From IMG/VR virus record IMGVR_UViG_3300036790_000113, positions 1 through 35,914 of that record: a stretch of 35,914 bases of DNA; one strand, 5' to 3'. Position numbers and translations under genes: made by a program. The notes beneath the pieces are model-generated. The model was not told the DNA's origin. It did not search any database and saw nothing but the letters and a program-made list of their open reading frames with translations. This document shows, piece by piece, positions 23,308 through 31,607 of the stretch. The DNA is from a virus. Within the stretch, counting starts at the first letter, position 1, and every line of letters begins with the position of its first letter.

Positions 23308-23963
23308 TTACCCTCGGATCTTCCCGCCAGCTCTTCGGACCATCTCAGCTATATCCTTAGGAGTCATTACACCCACCTTGGGTTCACTACTGCCAGTACC
23401 CTTACCCTCAGGCACAAGGCCATACATCTTGCGCCACTGGGTTTGTAAGTACCTCAACCTAGGAAGTGTTATGCTGCTAGCGACTCTGTTCCAGTCTCCT
23501 CCACATATTCCTCGACAGGCGCACTCTGCGATGAGGGGACCGAAATCTCCGTTGAACTTCTCTCCTCCACTGGCGGAGTCGGATCCAGCAGAGGCTTCAT
23601 TTCCCCCGGGCCAAGAAGTCCTGAGATACGCATAAGGTTTGTATAGATAGCAGGCATCTCATGCGCCTCAAGGGCAGTCATGTGATCCCTGATGAACTCG
23701 CTGGTAATCTCAGGAAAGTGAGGCTTCAGCGCTAGGGAGAATAAGGTCCGCATCAGCTTCATGCGATCTACATGATACTGCATACGCTGCTTACGGGTTC
23801 CTTTCTCAGTCTCACGCAAGTTTTTCTCGAGGTCGGCTATATCACCTAGCTCACCAATGATAGGCCAGACTTCTTCGCAGACGCCAAGAGGCATAGGCTG
23901 CAGCTCAAACTGTCTGCCTCCTATGCCTATTGTTAGTGCCGGGTTCTTTAGGTGCGCGCTCAT
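23308..23963 (-). CDS. Tail assembly chaperone, -1 frameshift long form (lambda gpGT-like)
   Basis: A -1 frame open from about 23659 to a stop at 23308-23310 overlaps the end of the short chaperone gene and fills the gap to the tape measure. Shifting at CCCGGGG (23604-23610) joins residues 1-120 to 98 further residues: a Gly/Ser-rich link, FNGDFGPLIAEC, SSITLPRLRYLQTQW and a C-terminal MTPKDIAEMVRRAGGK. The ITLPRL...W motif is typical of the second half of such chaperones. I checked the whole -1 stretch and found no stop. As in lambda G/GT, both forms would load tail tube protein onto the tape measure. The coding continuity is seen; frameshift use is inferred. Confidence 0.72.
23469..23963 (-). 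CDS. Tail assembly chaperone, short form (lambda gpG-like)
   Basis: The 164-residue product lies between the tail tube and tape measure genes. It is mixed alpha/beta with PALTIGIGGRQFELQPMPLG near the start and a helical centre (KGTRKQRMQYHVDRMKLMR), ending in an acidic PVEEYVEETG tail. The frame is open to 24008 through a TTG, but the ATG at 23963 has AGGGA a few bases upstream and is preferred. CCCT just before could pair with AGGG and partly hide the ribosome site. Such proteins keep the tape measure soluble during tail assembly. Confidence 0.78.
   Translation of the reverse strand: MSAHLKNPALTIGIGGRQFELQPMPLGVCEEVWPIIGELGDIADLEKNLRETEKGTRKQRMQYHVDRMKLMRTLFSLALKPHFPEITSEFIRDHMTALEAHEMPAIYTNLMRISGLLGPGEMKPLLDPTPPVEERSSTEISVPSSQSAPVEEYVEETGTESLAA
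23604..23610 (-). promoter_or_regulatory. Candidate -1 ribosomal slippery site CCCGGGG
   Basis: In the chaperone frame the codons read C CCG GGG, fitting the X XXY YYZ rule exactly at codons 119-120. Both tRNAs would keep first- and second-position pairing after slipping to CCC GGG. G-C runs are less usual than GGGAAAG-type sites, and GGGGGAAA overlaps it, so the exact slip point could differ by a base or two. Confidence 0.55.
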
Positions 23964-24015
23964 TGTGTCCCTTTTACAGGGTTGCCCGCTAAGCGGGGTG
24001 AAACTCAAGTAGTTC

Positions 24016-24061
24016 GGCCGCGGAGCGTTACATCGCTGGGTCTTTACGGCTTCCGCAGGCC
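24016..24061 (-). other. Branched hairpin after the tail tube gene
   Basis: GGCC-GCGGA (24016-24024) pairs with TCCGC-A-GGCC (24052-24061), nine pairs with one bulge; inside, AGCG/CGCT (24024-24027 with 24034-24037) can pair. It begins 14 bases after the tail tube stop on the - strand transcript and has no U-run. It may protect the 3' end of an abundant mRNA. Confidence 0.45.
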
Positions 24062-24074
24062 ATGTTGCGGATCA

Positions 24075-25031
24075 TCAGGTTGCTGAGGTAAACTCATACA
24101 CCTGCTGAGCTGCATTGGCATAGGCCGAGAAGTCAAGCTCCGGGATGACATAGTCATCGATCTTCGTGGCGAAGCTCAGCTTGGTCGACGCACAGGCGAA
24201 GAGTCTTAGAGTGGTTGTGAGACTCTCATACACGTTGGAGAACGTCATGATGAAGCGGGGAGACGAGCCCATGAGCAGATTGTTGCCTGTAACAGTCTCA
24301 CCTGAGGTGGTAGTGTAGGCGTAGTCGAAGAGAAGCGCAGTAGAAGCATCAGCAGCACTGAAGGCATACGAGCCACTGGCAGTCAGTGCGTAGTTGCCAA
24401 TACCTGCAGATGCAGCGAGAGCTGCTGTAGTCAGTGACAGAGGATTACCTGTCGCTGCATACCTGACTCCGAGATCCACCAGGAAGTTAACTGAGTTTGA
24501 GACAACTACAGCTGGTGCAAAGCTGATCGTGTCACCGCTGCCCACTGCAGATGCTACAGCCTGGGAGAGAGTAACAGTTGTAGAAGCCTTCGACACGACG
24601 TAGGTGCCTGCCGTGATAGCTGAGGAAGCCGTAGTGTCACTTACCAGTGATCCCACGACGATACCGGTAGGAACCGACGTGAAGGTCAAAGTAACCCCCG
24701 AGGCAGTTGCTGCAGAGGTTGCTCCTGTGATCACAGCAGAAGAGGTATCAGCCTCATCGTAGGAGGTGAGCTTCTGGCCGGTAGTCACTGTCTGGCCGAA
24801 GAACATGTTGTTGTACTGGATTGACGAGATACGGGCAAGCTTTGCCTTGCCAGTGATCTTGGTCTTGCCACGCGCAACGTCTATTGGGAACTGATACTGT
24901 GAGTACAGTTCCTTGAGCTCACCGTCGAAGTCAACACTGACGTCCTGGAGTGCTCCGAAACGAACAGGCGTAGCATTCGCAATGTCTGTACGCGAGGCCC
25001 AGAGGAGCCCGCTACCGAACATGAACTGCAT
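24075..25031 (-). CDS. Major tail tube protein
   Basis: The 318-residue protein stands just upstream of the chaperone genes, the standard place of the tail tube gene. It is beta-rich and Ser/Thr/Ala-rich, with FGSGLLWASRTD, FGALQDVSVDFDGELKELY and GKAKLARISSIQYNNMFFG near the start. Residues 100-165 (TSAATASGVTLTFTSVPTG, then VVSKASTTVTLSQ) look like an inserted Ig-like domain, as in tail proteins with surface decorations. A strong ribosome site (AAGGAGA, 7 bases from the ATG) fits high expression. A hairpin follows the gene. The assignment rests on position, composition and fold pattern. Confidence 0.78.
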   Translation of the reverse strand: MQFMFGSGLLWASRTDIANATPVRFGALQDVSVDFDGELKELYSQYQFPIDVARGKTKITGKAKLARISSIQYNNMFFGQTVTTGQKLTSYDEADTSSAVITGATSAATASGVTLTFTSVPTGIVVGSLVSDTTASSAITAGTYVVSKASTTVTLSQAVASAVGSGDTISFAPAVVVSNSVNFLVDLGVRYAATGNPLSLTTAALAASAGIGNYALTASGSYAFSAADASTALLFDYAYTTTSGETVTGNNLLMGSSPRFIMTFSNVYESLTTTLRLFACASTKLSFATKIDDYVIPELDFSAYANAAQQVYEFTSAT

Positions 25032-25088
25032 AGTGAAGTCTCCTTGTTATGGCTTAGTCTAGACGGTGGTAGCGGGCGGACTGCAGGA

Positions 25089-25361
25089 TTACGGTCCGTC
25101 TTTTAGGAGCCCAGCAAGAACAGGCAACTGCGCCTGCATATGGGCATACGCTTCAGGGTTCCTCGACACAGGAGAGTTGTGAATACTCTCACTGAACCAC
25201 CTGCCAAGAGTTGCCTCCACAAAAGTCTCCCATTGCGGCTTAGGTGCAGACTCAGGTGCAGATGGAGGTGGAGGTGCTGCTGGAGGCGTCATTCCAACAG
25301 CTGCCATCTCTGCAGGAGTAAGTGCTTTCACTGGGTCCATCTGGTTGCTTGTGTCAGGCAT
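25089..25361 (-). CDS. Small structural-region protein, function unknown
   Basis: A 90-residue protein with a Pro/Ala-rich linker (PPAAPPPPSAPESAP) between a short head (ALTPAEMAAVGM) and a helical tail (WETFVEATLGRWFSES, AYAHMQAQLPVLAGLL). AAGGAG lies 9 bases before the ATG. Its place between a tail-completion candidate and the tail tube suggests a tail or connector role, but I recognise no family. Confidence 0.6.
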   Translation of the reverse strand: MPDTSNQMDPVKALTPAEMAAVGMTPPAAPPPPSAPESAPKPQWETFVEATLGRWFSESIHNSPVSRNPEAYAHMQAQLPVLAGLLKDGP

Positions 25362-25375
25362 CGTGTGTTACTCCT

Positions 25376-25837
25376 TTACGGCGGACGAATCATGATTGGA
25401 TAGATCGCAAGAGCTTGGCCATCTATATCACCTGGATCTTTCTTGACAGCTCCCTCAGGCCAGACTCTGTAAGCACTGCCTCCTAGGGTCAGCACATTCG
25501 AGTAGACCGGAGGAGCTATTGCTGCCTCAATTGCGTCCAGGAGATTATTGAGCACAGGAGCTCCAGGACTGACACTGTCGTTTGGAGCTTTGGCGTATAC
25601 CCAGATAGAGAGGTCCCAACCGCGCTTCAGAGGCAGTCCTCTTGTAACAGGCATGTCATGCTCGGTATGCTCAACCATGCATAGATATGGTTGCTCCTCA
25701 GCTGGCACCTGATCCCAGTGCCTCAGCTTCCTTGTAACCGTTGTGAATGAGCCTCCCTGTAGCGTCTGCAGCAGCGCAAAGAAAGCCAGCATAACTGACT
25801 CACGTGAGCTGGGAGGAATTGAGACTTGAGTTGACAT
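25376..25837 (-). CDS. Tail completion / minor tail protein (gpU-like position)
   Basis: The 153-residue protein follows an HK97 gp10-like gene and precedes the tail tube, where tail terminator proteins are found. Features are ESVMLAFFALLQTL, TRKLRHWDQVPAEEQPYLCM and LDAIEAAIAPP, then VYSNVLTLGGSAYRVWPEG: an alpha/beta pattern like phage tail terminators that cap the tube. GAGGGAG lies about 10 bases from the ATG. No diagnostic motif; the call relies on gene order and fold pattern. Confidence 0.65.
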   Translation of the reverse strand: MSTQVSIPPSSRESVMLAFFALLQTLQGGSFTTVTRKLRHWDQVPAEEQPYLCMVEHTEHDMPVTRGLPLKRGWDLSIWVYAKAPNDSVSPGAPVLNNLLDAIEAAIAPPVYSNVLTLGGSAYRVWPEGAVKKDPGDIDGQALAIYPIMIRPP

Positions 25838-25843
25838 TAGTCA

Positions 25844-26344
25844 CTAAACTCCCTCTCCAGCTGCAGACATTGCCATAGCTTCTCTGACGGCAGCCTCAAA
25901 CTCTACGCGGGTAGCTCTCAGAGTGCCCAGGATATACCTCTTCGGTTTTAGGGTAGCTCCAGGCCATTCGACGTGGGCATAGAAGTTGGTATCACCTACA
26001 GACCCTCCACCTTTACCCCACATGAAAGCTAAAGCAGCCCCCTTAGCAGGGAAGATTTCGTGAGCATCGATTGTTCCGCCACGCTCCTGGATAGCTGCGT
26101 ACTCAACTCCCTCGGATCTGAGTCCTGCCGTAACAGCGCTTGTCTGTGCAATGACATATCCCTGGATAGAAGAAGCAAGTTTGCCACTCTTCGGGTTGGT
26201 AGCATCTGCAGCCATTTCTCTAGCTTGCAGGATGTATTTAGTCAGGGTTGCCTTCAGGTTAACACGCAGAGCGTCAGGCATGCCCTTGATTCTAGCCTCA
26301 AAGGCTGCATAACCCTTCAGAGTGATCTTGACGTTGTCGCTCAT
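25844..26344 (-). CDS. HK97 gp10-like head-tail joining protein
   Basis: The 166-residue protein resembles the HK97 gp10 family of head-tail components: KITLKGYAAFEARIKGMPDAL at the start, then a helix with ADATNPKSGKLASSIQG, GVEYAAIQERGG and an AHVEWPGATLKPKRYILG end, the usual order. The ATG overlaps the endolysin stop by four bases (ATGA). It would link the connector to the tail. Confidence 0.75.
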   Translation of the reverse strand: MSDNVKITLKGYAAFEARIKGMPDALRVNLKATLTKYILQAREMAADATNPKSGKLASSIQGYVIAQTSAVTAGLRSEGVEYAAIQERGGTIDAHEIFPAKGAALAFMWGKGGGSVGDTNFYAHVEWPGATLKPKRYILGTLRATRVEFEAAVREAMAMSAAGEGV

Positions 26345-26790
26345 GTATTGAACAACTTAGTCTCAGCTTGACGGCGCCTTAGGAGCCCAGCTAGGACTTT
26401 GCCTCCTGCATGGTCCCACAGATCCAGCTGATTGGCAGCTCCTGCATAATCGCCTGCATTCAGTTTGCGCAGTAGCGTACTGGACGCAAAGTTGCCCGAG
26501 CCCAGGTTGTAGATGAAGTCTTCCAGAGCTGTATGCTCATTGTCTGTTAGAGGAACTGTTACAGCTGCCTGCAGAGTTCGCGCGGCTGACTGCAGATCTC
26601 TTGATACCAGGGCGCGAGCTTCGGCTTCAGTAATAGCTGGGGTGTCAGCAGTTACAGCGAAGCCACGCGAGTCCCTAATGGATCCGTAGCCTATCGTCCA
26701 GATCCCTACAGGATCTTGGTACGGAGAACTACTGAACCCTTCGAACTCTGTCACCAGGTTCACTGCTGGATCCAAGCTGTTGGTGCTCAT
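26341..26790 (-). CDS. T4-type lysozyme endolysin (GH24)
   Basis: The 149-residue enzyme is a glycoside hydrolase family 24 muramidase that cuts peptidoglycan between MurNAc and GlcNAc. The T4 lysozyme catalytic spacing is exact: Glu17 in FEGF, Asp26 in PYQDP and Thr32 in IWTIGYGS (E-x8-D-x5-T). ALVSRDLQSAARTL and HTALEDFIYNLG are also family blocks. The frame is open to 26835, but the ATG at 26790 overlaps the upstream stop (ATGA) and gives the normal length. There is no signal peptide, so a holin is needed. The position among connector genes is odd; a structural lysozyme carried in the virion is an alternative. Confidence 0.85.
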   Translation of the reverse strand: MSTNSLDPAVNLVTEFEGFSSSPYQDPVGIWTIGYGSIRDSRGFAVTADTPAITEAEARALVSRDLQSAARTLQAAVTVPLTDNEHTALEDFIYNLGSGNFASSTLLRKLNAGDYAGAANQLDLWDHAGGKVLAGLLRRRQAETKLFNT

Positions 26791-27701
26791 ATTGGGATCA
26801 CATTCTTGAAGGGTTGCAGCATCATAGCAGCCCATGGAGGAATGCCATATCGCACCTCATAGGTTCCCGTCTCTTGGCCTGCAAGTCCTCGAGCACTCGC
26901 ACCCGGACGGTTTCGTCTTGCCCAGATCTCGTTGCACATATCTAGGACTACCTGCTCTACAGCACCTGGGCACCAACTATAGGACACCTGGACGCTAGCA
27001 GCTACGTCCGCAGCATTAAGCAGATAGCCCCCAACGTTATCAGGGTCCAGCGTGTACTGACCAGCAGTGCCTGTTAGCGCAGAAACGTAAGTTAGAGGGT
27101 CTCCCGAGCTGGCGTAGGACATTCCGCTATCGGCTATCCAGGTTCCCCAAGGCTGGTTTGTAACAAACCCGTAGGTACTAATGCCTCCACTTGAGCTAGC
27201 TGCTACCGTTTGGGCTTCAGCTGCGGCTAGATACCCTGCTGTATAGTTGATTTGGACGTTCTGCTTTCCTTTCCAGAACCTGTAGCCGATCAACTCGACT
27301 GCCTGAGGTTCTCCAGGAGGGGCATTATCCCAGTCCTCCCATCTGAACCCACTCGGAGGAGGACCACTTACTCCTGGAGTACCTGGCGTTGAATTGGCTG
27401 TGATCTGAGCCACACTCAGGGCTACTGGGATAATCTGGTTCCCTATGATGACCTGACTAATAGCAGTGACCGGATACTTCTCCATGAACTGGTGGTCGCC
27501 GCCGTTGCCGTCGAGGATATCAACCCAGTTCTGGGAGATAAAGCTGCTACGCTCAAGGTAGCCGATAACCTGGCCACTTACTCGGGTCAGCATTCCTTGC
27601 AGTGCCTGATCAGCATTGGTTGTCCCGCTTACATTGAGCCAGGACTTCAGCGCCGCCAGGTTTGTCAGATCAAGGTTGCCCATGATCTTAATGGTCTCCA
27701 T
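26787..27701 (-). CDS. Head-tail connector protein (gp6-like)
   Basis: Directly after the major capsid gene, with DLTNLAALKSWLNVSGTTNAD and QALQGMLTRVSGQVIGYLERS at the start, this 304-residue protein matches the N-terminal helical pattern of gp6-like connectors. A C-terminal VEQVVLDMCNEIWARRNRPG fits the same family. The middle (about residues 80-220) is longer than usual connectors and beta-rich, with FRWEDWDNAPPGEPQ. The ATG at 27701 is used here; an ATG at 27683 is equally possible as neither has a good ribosome site. It would form the ring joining portal and tail. Confidence 0.68.
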   Translation of the reverse strand: METIKIMGNLDLTNLAALKSWLNVSGTTNADQALQGMLTRVSGQVIGYLERSSFISQNWVDILDGNGGDHQFMEKYPVTAISQVIIGNQIIPVALSVAQITANSTPGTPGVSGPPPSGFRWEDWDNAPPGEPQAVELIGYRFWKGKQNVQINYTAGYLAAAEAQTVAASSSGGISTYGFVTNQPWGTWIADSGMSYASSGDPLTYVSALTGTAGQYTLDPDNVGGYLLNAADVAASVQVSYSWCPGAVEQVVLDMCNEIWARRNRPGASARGLAGQETGTYEVRYGIPPWAAMMLQPFKNVIPI

Positions 27702-27746
27702 TCAGTAAGAATTTCCACATGGTGCGTGTCCGTCCGTCTTTGGCTA

Positions 27747-27826
27747 GTTGGACTTACGAATGGGCCCTGGCGCAACACAGGGCCCACCCGTCAGTCCAAC
27801 TCCAGTAGGAGCCGTGAGAACTGGAG
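27747..27826 (-). other. Two strong hairpins between the capsid and connector genes
   Basis: First structure: TGGGCCCTG (27761-27769) pairs with CAGGGCCCA (27778-27786), enclosed by GTTGGACT (27747-27754) with AGTCCAAC (27793-27800). Second: CTCCAGT (27800-27806) with ACTGGAG (27820-27826). They lie in the 161-base gap after the capsid stop on the - strand. No U-run follows on either strand. The rest of the gap holds no convincing gene. Confidence 0.6.
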
Positions 27827-27862
27827 TCGGCGACAGTACATCACAACACAATGCAACACAAC

Positions 27863-29440
27863 TCAGGTGTTGAAGTTGTTGCCGATGTTCGAGATGACGC
27901 CCATGCCGAACGTGGCATAGACGGCGAGGACGGCCTGGAGATAGATGCCGTACTCACGCTGTCTGGTACGCAGCGGCCAGTCGATCCTGTGGTATTCACG
28001 GCGGATCAACATCTCAGCTACGTTTGGCACCTCATTGCTCTGGTACCAGACTGGCAGACGCTCGCACCAACCGACGATTGTGCCTGGAGGCACGTCAGGA
28101 TGGAGCTTCACAGGGATCTTGGTACCACCATCCATTGCGAATGGATTGTAGTACCACTCGACTACGCCGCCCGCGACCATCGCGTACGGATTCTTGCCGT
28201 CGGCTGGCGCATCGTACCGAAGCAGTGGGCCCGCAGTATTGCTCAGTGCAGCGTTGGTGATATTCTTCTGTTCCTGAGCATTGACGTATAGGACAGTAGG
28301 CCCGAGGTTGTACGTGTTCCACATCGTCTGCAGCATATTGTCGATCTCGACAATGCTGCCACGTCCTGAGGCAGTCAGGAAGCTGCCCAGGCCGTTCGTG
28401 GCGTTGGGCAGGTAGTTAACGTAAGCCTGAGCAGTTGTCGCGCTGGGATAGAACGGAGCGTTGGAGTTCAGGGCGCACGACAGGAGACCATCCCAAGCCA
28501 GTCCTGGATTGCGCGAGCAATCCTGGGTGATCGAGCTCTGCGGTTGGCGCCCCGTTACCAGAGGGACGCTCAGCACGCCGCAGGCGATATTGGTGATGAG
28601 CTGCAGAGTCTCACCGCCTGAGGTAGTGCCGACGAACCAGGCATAGGCAACAGCCCCCTGCACGGGAGTAGGCTCGGTCATCACCAGTGAGCAGCCCGAG
28701 CTGACCGTAACTGCACTGGCAACTTCTGCGGAGATGTTCGAGCTGCCGCCGTAGAGCAGGTAGTTCTTGCCGTCAGCGCCGGTAATGGTCTTCGTGGTCG
28801 CAACGCCGTTGGCAAGGCTGCTGTTCTTCCAGCCCTCCAGTGTCAGTGCGACGACCTTGAAGTAGTAGTTGGTCGCTGGGAGGGTACCGCCGGTGCCTGT
28901 ATTGCCCGTGCCGGTAGGAGTCCCAGGAACGCCCAACGCAAGGCTTGCGTTTCCGCCGAGGATGCCGATCTCCTCCTTGCGCATTGTCTTCTGCAGGAGG
29001 CGGAACGTGACCATCGCGTTCTCGTCCTCAAAGCCTTCGGCGGCTGACTCGGCCTCGAAGGTCAGACTGTCTTCCTCGCCCATGGTCACATAGCTAGCGG
29101 CCATCGGCGAAGTGACGTACGACATCGTCCCGGAGCGCTGCCCTTCGGGCACCCACCCCATCGCGTCGAAGCCGCTGCCGATGATCGCACTGACCTGCAC
29201 CCAGTGAGCTGCCGTACCCGGCTTCCCACGTGAGTTACGCGGAATAGAATTCCGCAGAGGCGTGATCGTCGGGTAGAGGTTCTTCGCAGGAGCTTCGAGG
29301 TCGTACCAGGAAAGGCCCGTCGAGAGGGTGACGGTCTTCCCTAGTTTATTGTTCCTCGAGTCGTAGGCTTCGCCTAACGACTGCTTCATCATGTCCAAAG
29401 TGGACTGGGTGAGGGATACCCCTCCAAGGGACCCAGACAT
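27863..29440 (-). CDS. Major capsid protein, HK97-like, with a surface-domain insertion
   Basis: The 525-residue protein follows the prohead protease gene. The start (TQSTLDMMKQSLGEAYDS), a long helix region with GEEDSLTFEAESAAEGF and LLQKTMRKEEIGILGGN, and the end (WPLRTRQREYGIYLQAVLAVY) fit an HK97-fold capsid protein. Residues about 175-290 (PTGTGNTGTGGTLPATNYYF, VVALTLEGWKNSS, VAYAWFVGTTSGGE) look like a fibronectin- or Ig-like domain inserted into the fold. The DNA looks GC-richer and more regular in codon use than neighbouring genes, fitting high expression. No exact cleavage site could be placed. Confidence 0.85.
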   Translation of the reverse strand: MSGSLGGVSLTQSTLDMMKQSLGEAYDSRNNKLGKTVTLSTGLSWYDLEAPAKNLYPTITPLRNSIPRNSRGKPGTAAHWVQVSAIIGSGFDAMGWVPEGQRSGTMSYVTSPMAASYVTMGEEDSLTFEAESAAEGFEDENAMVTFRLLQKTMRKEEIGILGGNASLALGVPGTPTGTGNTGTGGTLPATNYYFKVVALTLEGWKNSSLANGVATTKTITGADGKNYLLYGGSSNISAEVASAVTVSSGCSLVMTEPTPVQGAVAYAWFVGTTSGGETLQLITNIACGVLSVPLVTGRQPQSSITQDCSRNPGLAWDGLLSCALNSNAPFYPSATTAQAYVNYLPNATNGLGSFLTASGRGSIVEIDNMLQTMWNTYNLGPTVLYVNAQEQKNITNAALSNTAGPLLRYDAPADGKNPYAMVAGGVVEWYYNPFAMDGGTKIPVKLHPDVPPGTIVGWCERLPVWYQSNEVPNVAEMLIRREYHRIDWPLRTRQREYGIYLQAVLAVYATFGMGVISNIGNNFNT

Positions 29441-29514
29441 TTGCTTTACCTTTCAGTTCGTGTAAGGGGGTTGTACTGTGTTAAGGCCACTGTAGCTGGT
29501 GTCTGCGTCCCCGC

Positions 29515-31575
29515 TTATTCCATCTGCAGTACAGGATTCGCCAGGCTGAGCTTCATTAGGGCCTGCTGCTTAGCCTCCGGTGACAGCTTGTTCAGATGTT
29601 CCGTGTAGGCGGCAACAATTGCCGCTGGCGTATCAAGCCCAGTAGGGGCTGTCAGCCCGTCTGCTTCCTTGCGGACAGGATGAAGCTGGAGTCTCGAGCC
29701 CTTGCCAGGCTCGGGCTGATCTGCTATGATCTGAACCTGCTCGATGACCTTGTTGAGCTGATCAGTCATACTCTTGTAGTTGAACTCCAGGCCGTTGGAC
29801 TTTGCCAGGAGGATTCTGATTGCTGGAGGCAGATCGGGATTATCCAGCCTCAGATCATCGGGGCCTAAGGCTTTGGCTAGGCGTCCGCTAGTCAGATTCA
29901 GCTTGGCCATCCCGCTGCAGTCAGCGCCCATACTGGCAAGGTGGTCGTGCACAGTCTTGACAGCAGCGCGATGACCCTCGGACATCTTGCCCATACTACC
30001 GTTGCCATCGTCACTACCATCGCAATCAGCACAGCCAACCATGCTAGCAACGTGATCGTGGGCTGCCTGGAGATGGAATGTCTCCTCCTCAGTCATCTTG
30101 GCTTTGGCCTTGATGAGCAGAGCCTTGAAAGCTTCTGGCACATGCTCAAGCCCAAGATTGTCGAAGGCCTTACGCATAGAGCCATGCATCAGACCTGCAG
30201 CGTTCATGAGCTCAACGATGACAGTATCACCTCCGCCCAACTGAACGTCAGTATCTGTCATAATCTCCTTCATCTCCTCGCTGACCATAGCCATGAGGAA
30301 CGTGCAGAGATCGTTGACAATTGCCTTCATGGCATCAGGAAGGGCTGTAGTGTCACCTTCAAGGGCTTCCTCTATCAGCATACTATCCCGGAGCCATTTC
30401 AGATCATCCAGGATACACGCGACACGCCCGATGTCCCATAGGTCCTTGTGGAGAAGCTCCTTGGTACGCTTGTCCTGAGGGATACCCTTCCACATTGTAT
30501 GCGTGGCAACCTTCTTGGCAGGCTTAGAATCTTTCTCCTTGCCTTCACCCCAGTTGTCAGGAAGTGCATCGGCAGCACCAATAGCTCTGGCGCGGTCGAT
30601 GATATGCTTCTTGACTGAGTCCTTCGCACCCGCACGGCCCCAATCCTTGACAGCATTCTCGACGTCCTGCTTATCCTTGATAGGGAATGAGCCGTCGGAC
30701 AGAGCCTGACCGCTCTTAGCCATCTCAGTCCTTTCGCCCTCACTGTACTTATGCTTGACTACAGGGTCTGCAGGATCTGTTACCCCGTCGATGAGGCCCT
30801 GAAGCTTGTCGAGGGCAGTCTGCGCAGGCTTGACAACGCCGTCGACAGCTGCTGTCGTAGCCAACTCCTCGTTGTGCTTGACCGCATCTGCCTTCTTTGC
30901 AAAGGTAGTACCATCCTTTGCTTTCCAGACTTGCTCCAACTCGCTCTGAGGATCTGCTGGCTCGGTACTCTTGGCTACGGGATCCTTCCCATCCGGCTTG
31001 TAATCAATGTCGCTCGGGCTCAGGCTCAGAGGAGGAATTGGATTGCCCTCTACAGGCGGGTCGTACGTCTTGAGGAACTCTACCTCCTCGGTAATACCGT
31101 CAGCCTTGACCAGCTTGAATGTGGCTCCCTTGCAGCACGGCAGATCGACCAGGCTGGTCTCTGCAGGCTCCGCAGTATACCGAATGACTCCGGCCTTACT
31201 CGGATCTAGCCAACGCTTGGCATAGCCTCCCCCAATGGAGAAGCCGGTATATGTGCGCTCTTCGACCTTCTTCCACTCAGCATCGTCCGTAATCTTGGCG
31301 CACCCGCTGATGGATCTGGTCGCATCATCGAAGGTCAAAGGCTCGATGAACTGCCCAGCTGCAATGCCTTTGTGCATCGCACGCACATTGCCGTAGTTCT
31401 TGCCATCGGTAACTGCCGCGAGGTCCTGTGACCACTTTTCGAATAGCGGCCTTGAGGTTGCGTAGTCCATGATCTCACCAGAGCGGTCCGTCTGCTCCTC
31501 AGTGAGTGTCCCCCACACCAGACGGTTGACAGCGTCCACCTTCTGGATGGGAAGAAAGAGTTGGAGCGGTCCCAT
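29515..31575 (-). CDS. Prohead protease (XkdF-like) with DUF6582-like and long helical extension
   Basis: Residues 1-150 resemble XkdF-type phage serine proteases that mature the procapsid: WGTLTEEQTDRSGEIMDY, a candidate catalytic His68 in RAMHKG and Ser113 in YTGFSIGG, and ETSLVDLPCC. The rest of the 686 residues is unusually long: a charged linker, a DUF6582-like segment (SFPIKDKQDVENAVKDWGR, DSVKKHIIDRARAIGA), and a helical region rich in Met, Asp and Lys. The extension may serve as scaffold that the protease removes from the shell, since no separate scaffold gene lies between it and the capsid gene. AGGATA lies just before the ATG. Confidence 0.75.
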   Translation of the reverse strand: MGPLQLFLPIQKVDAVNRLVWGTLTEEQTDRSGEIMDYATSRPLFEKWSQDLAAVTDGKNYGNVRAMHKGIAAGQFIEPLTFDDATRSISGCAKITDDAEWKKVEERTYTGFSIGGGYAKRWLDPSKAGVIRYTAEPAETSLVDLPCCKGATFKLVKADGITEEVEFLKTYDPPVEGNPIPPLSLSPSDIDYKPDGKDPVAKSTEPADPQSELEQVWKAKDGTTFAKKADAVKHNEELATTAAVDGVVKPAQTALDKLQGLIDGVTDPADPVVKHKYSEGERTEMAKSGQALSDGSFPIKDKQDVENAVKDWGRAGAKDSVKKHIIDRARAIGAADALPDNWGEGKEKDSKPAKKVATHTMWKGIPQDKRTKELLHKDLWDIGRVACILDDLKWLRDSMLIEEALEGDTTALPDAMKAIVNDLCTFLMAMVSEEMKEIMTDTDVQLGGGDTVIVELMNAAGLMHGSMRKAFDNLGLEHVPEAFKALLIKAKAKMTEEETFHLQAAHDHVASMVGCADCDGSDDGNGSMGKMSEGHRAAVKTVHDHLASMGADCSGMAKLNLTSGRLAKALGPDDLRLDNPDLPPAIRILLAKSNGLEFNYKSMTDQLNKVIEQVQIIADQPEPGKGSRLQLHPVRKEADGLTAPTGLDTPAAIVAAYTEHLNKLSPEAKQQALMKLSLANPVLQME

Positions 31576-31607
31576 CTGCTTATATCCTTTGCTTTGTGCC
31601 GGTAGTT

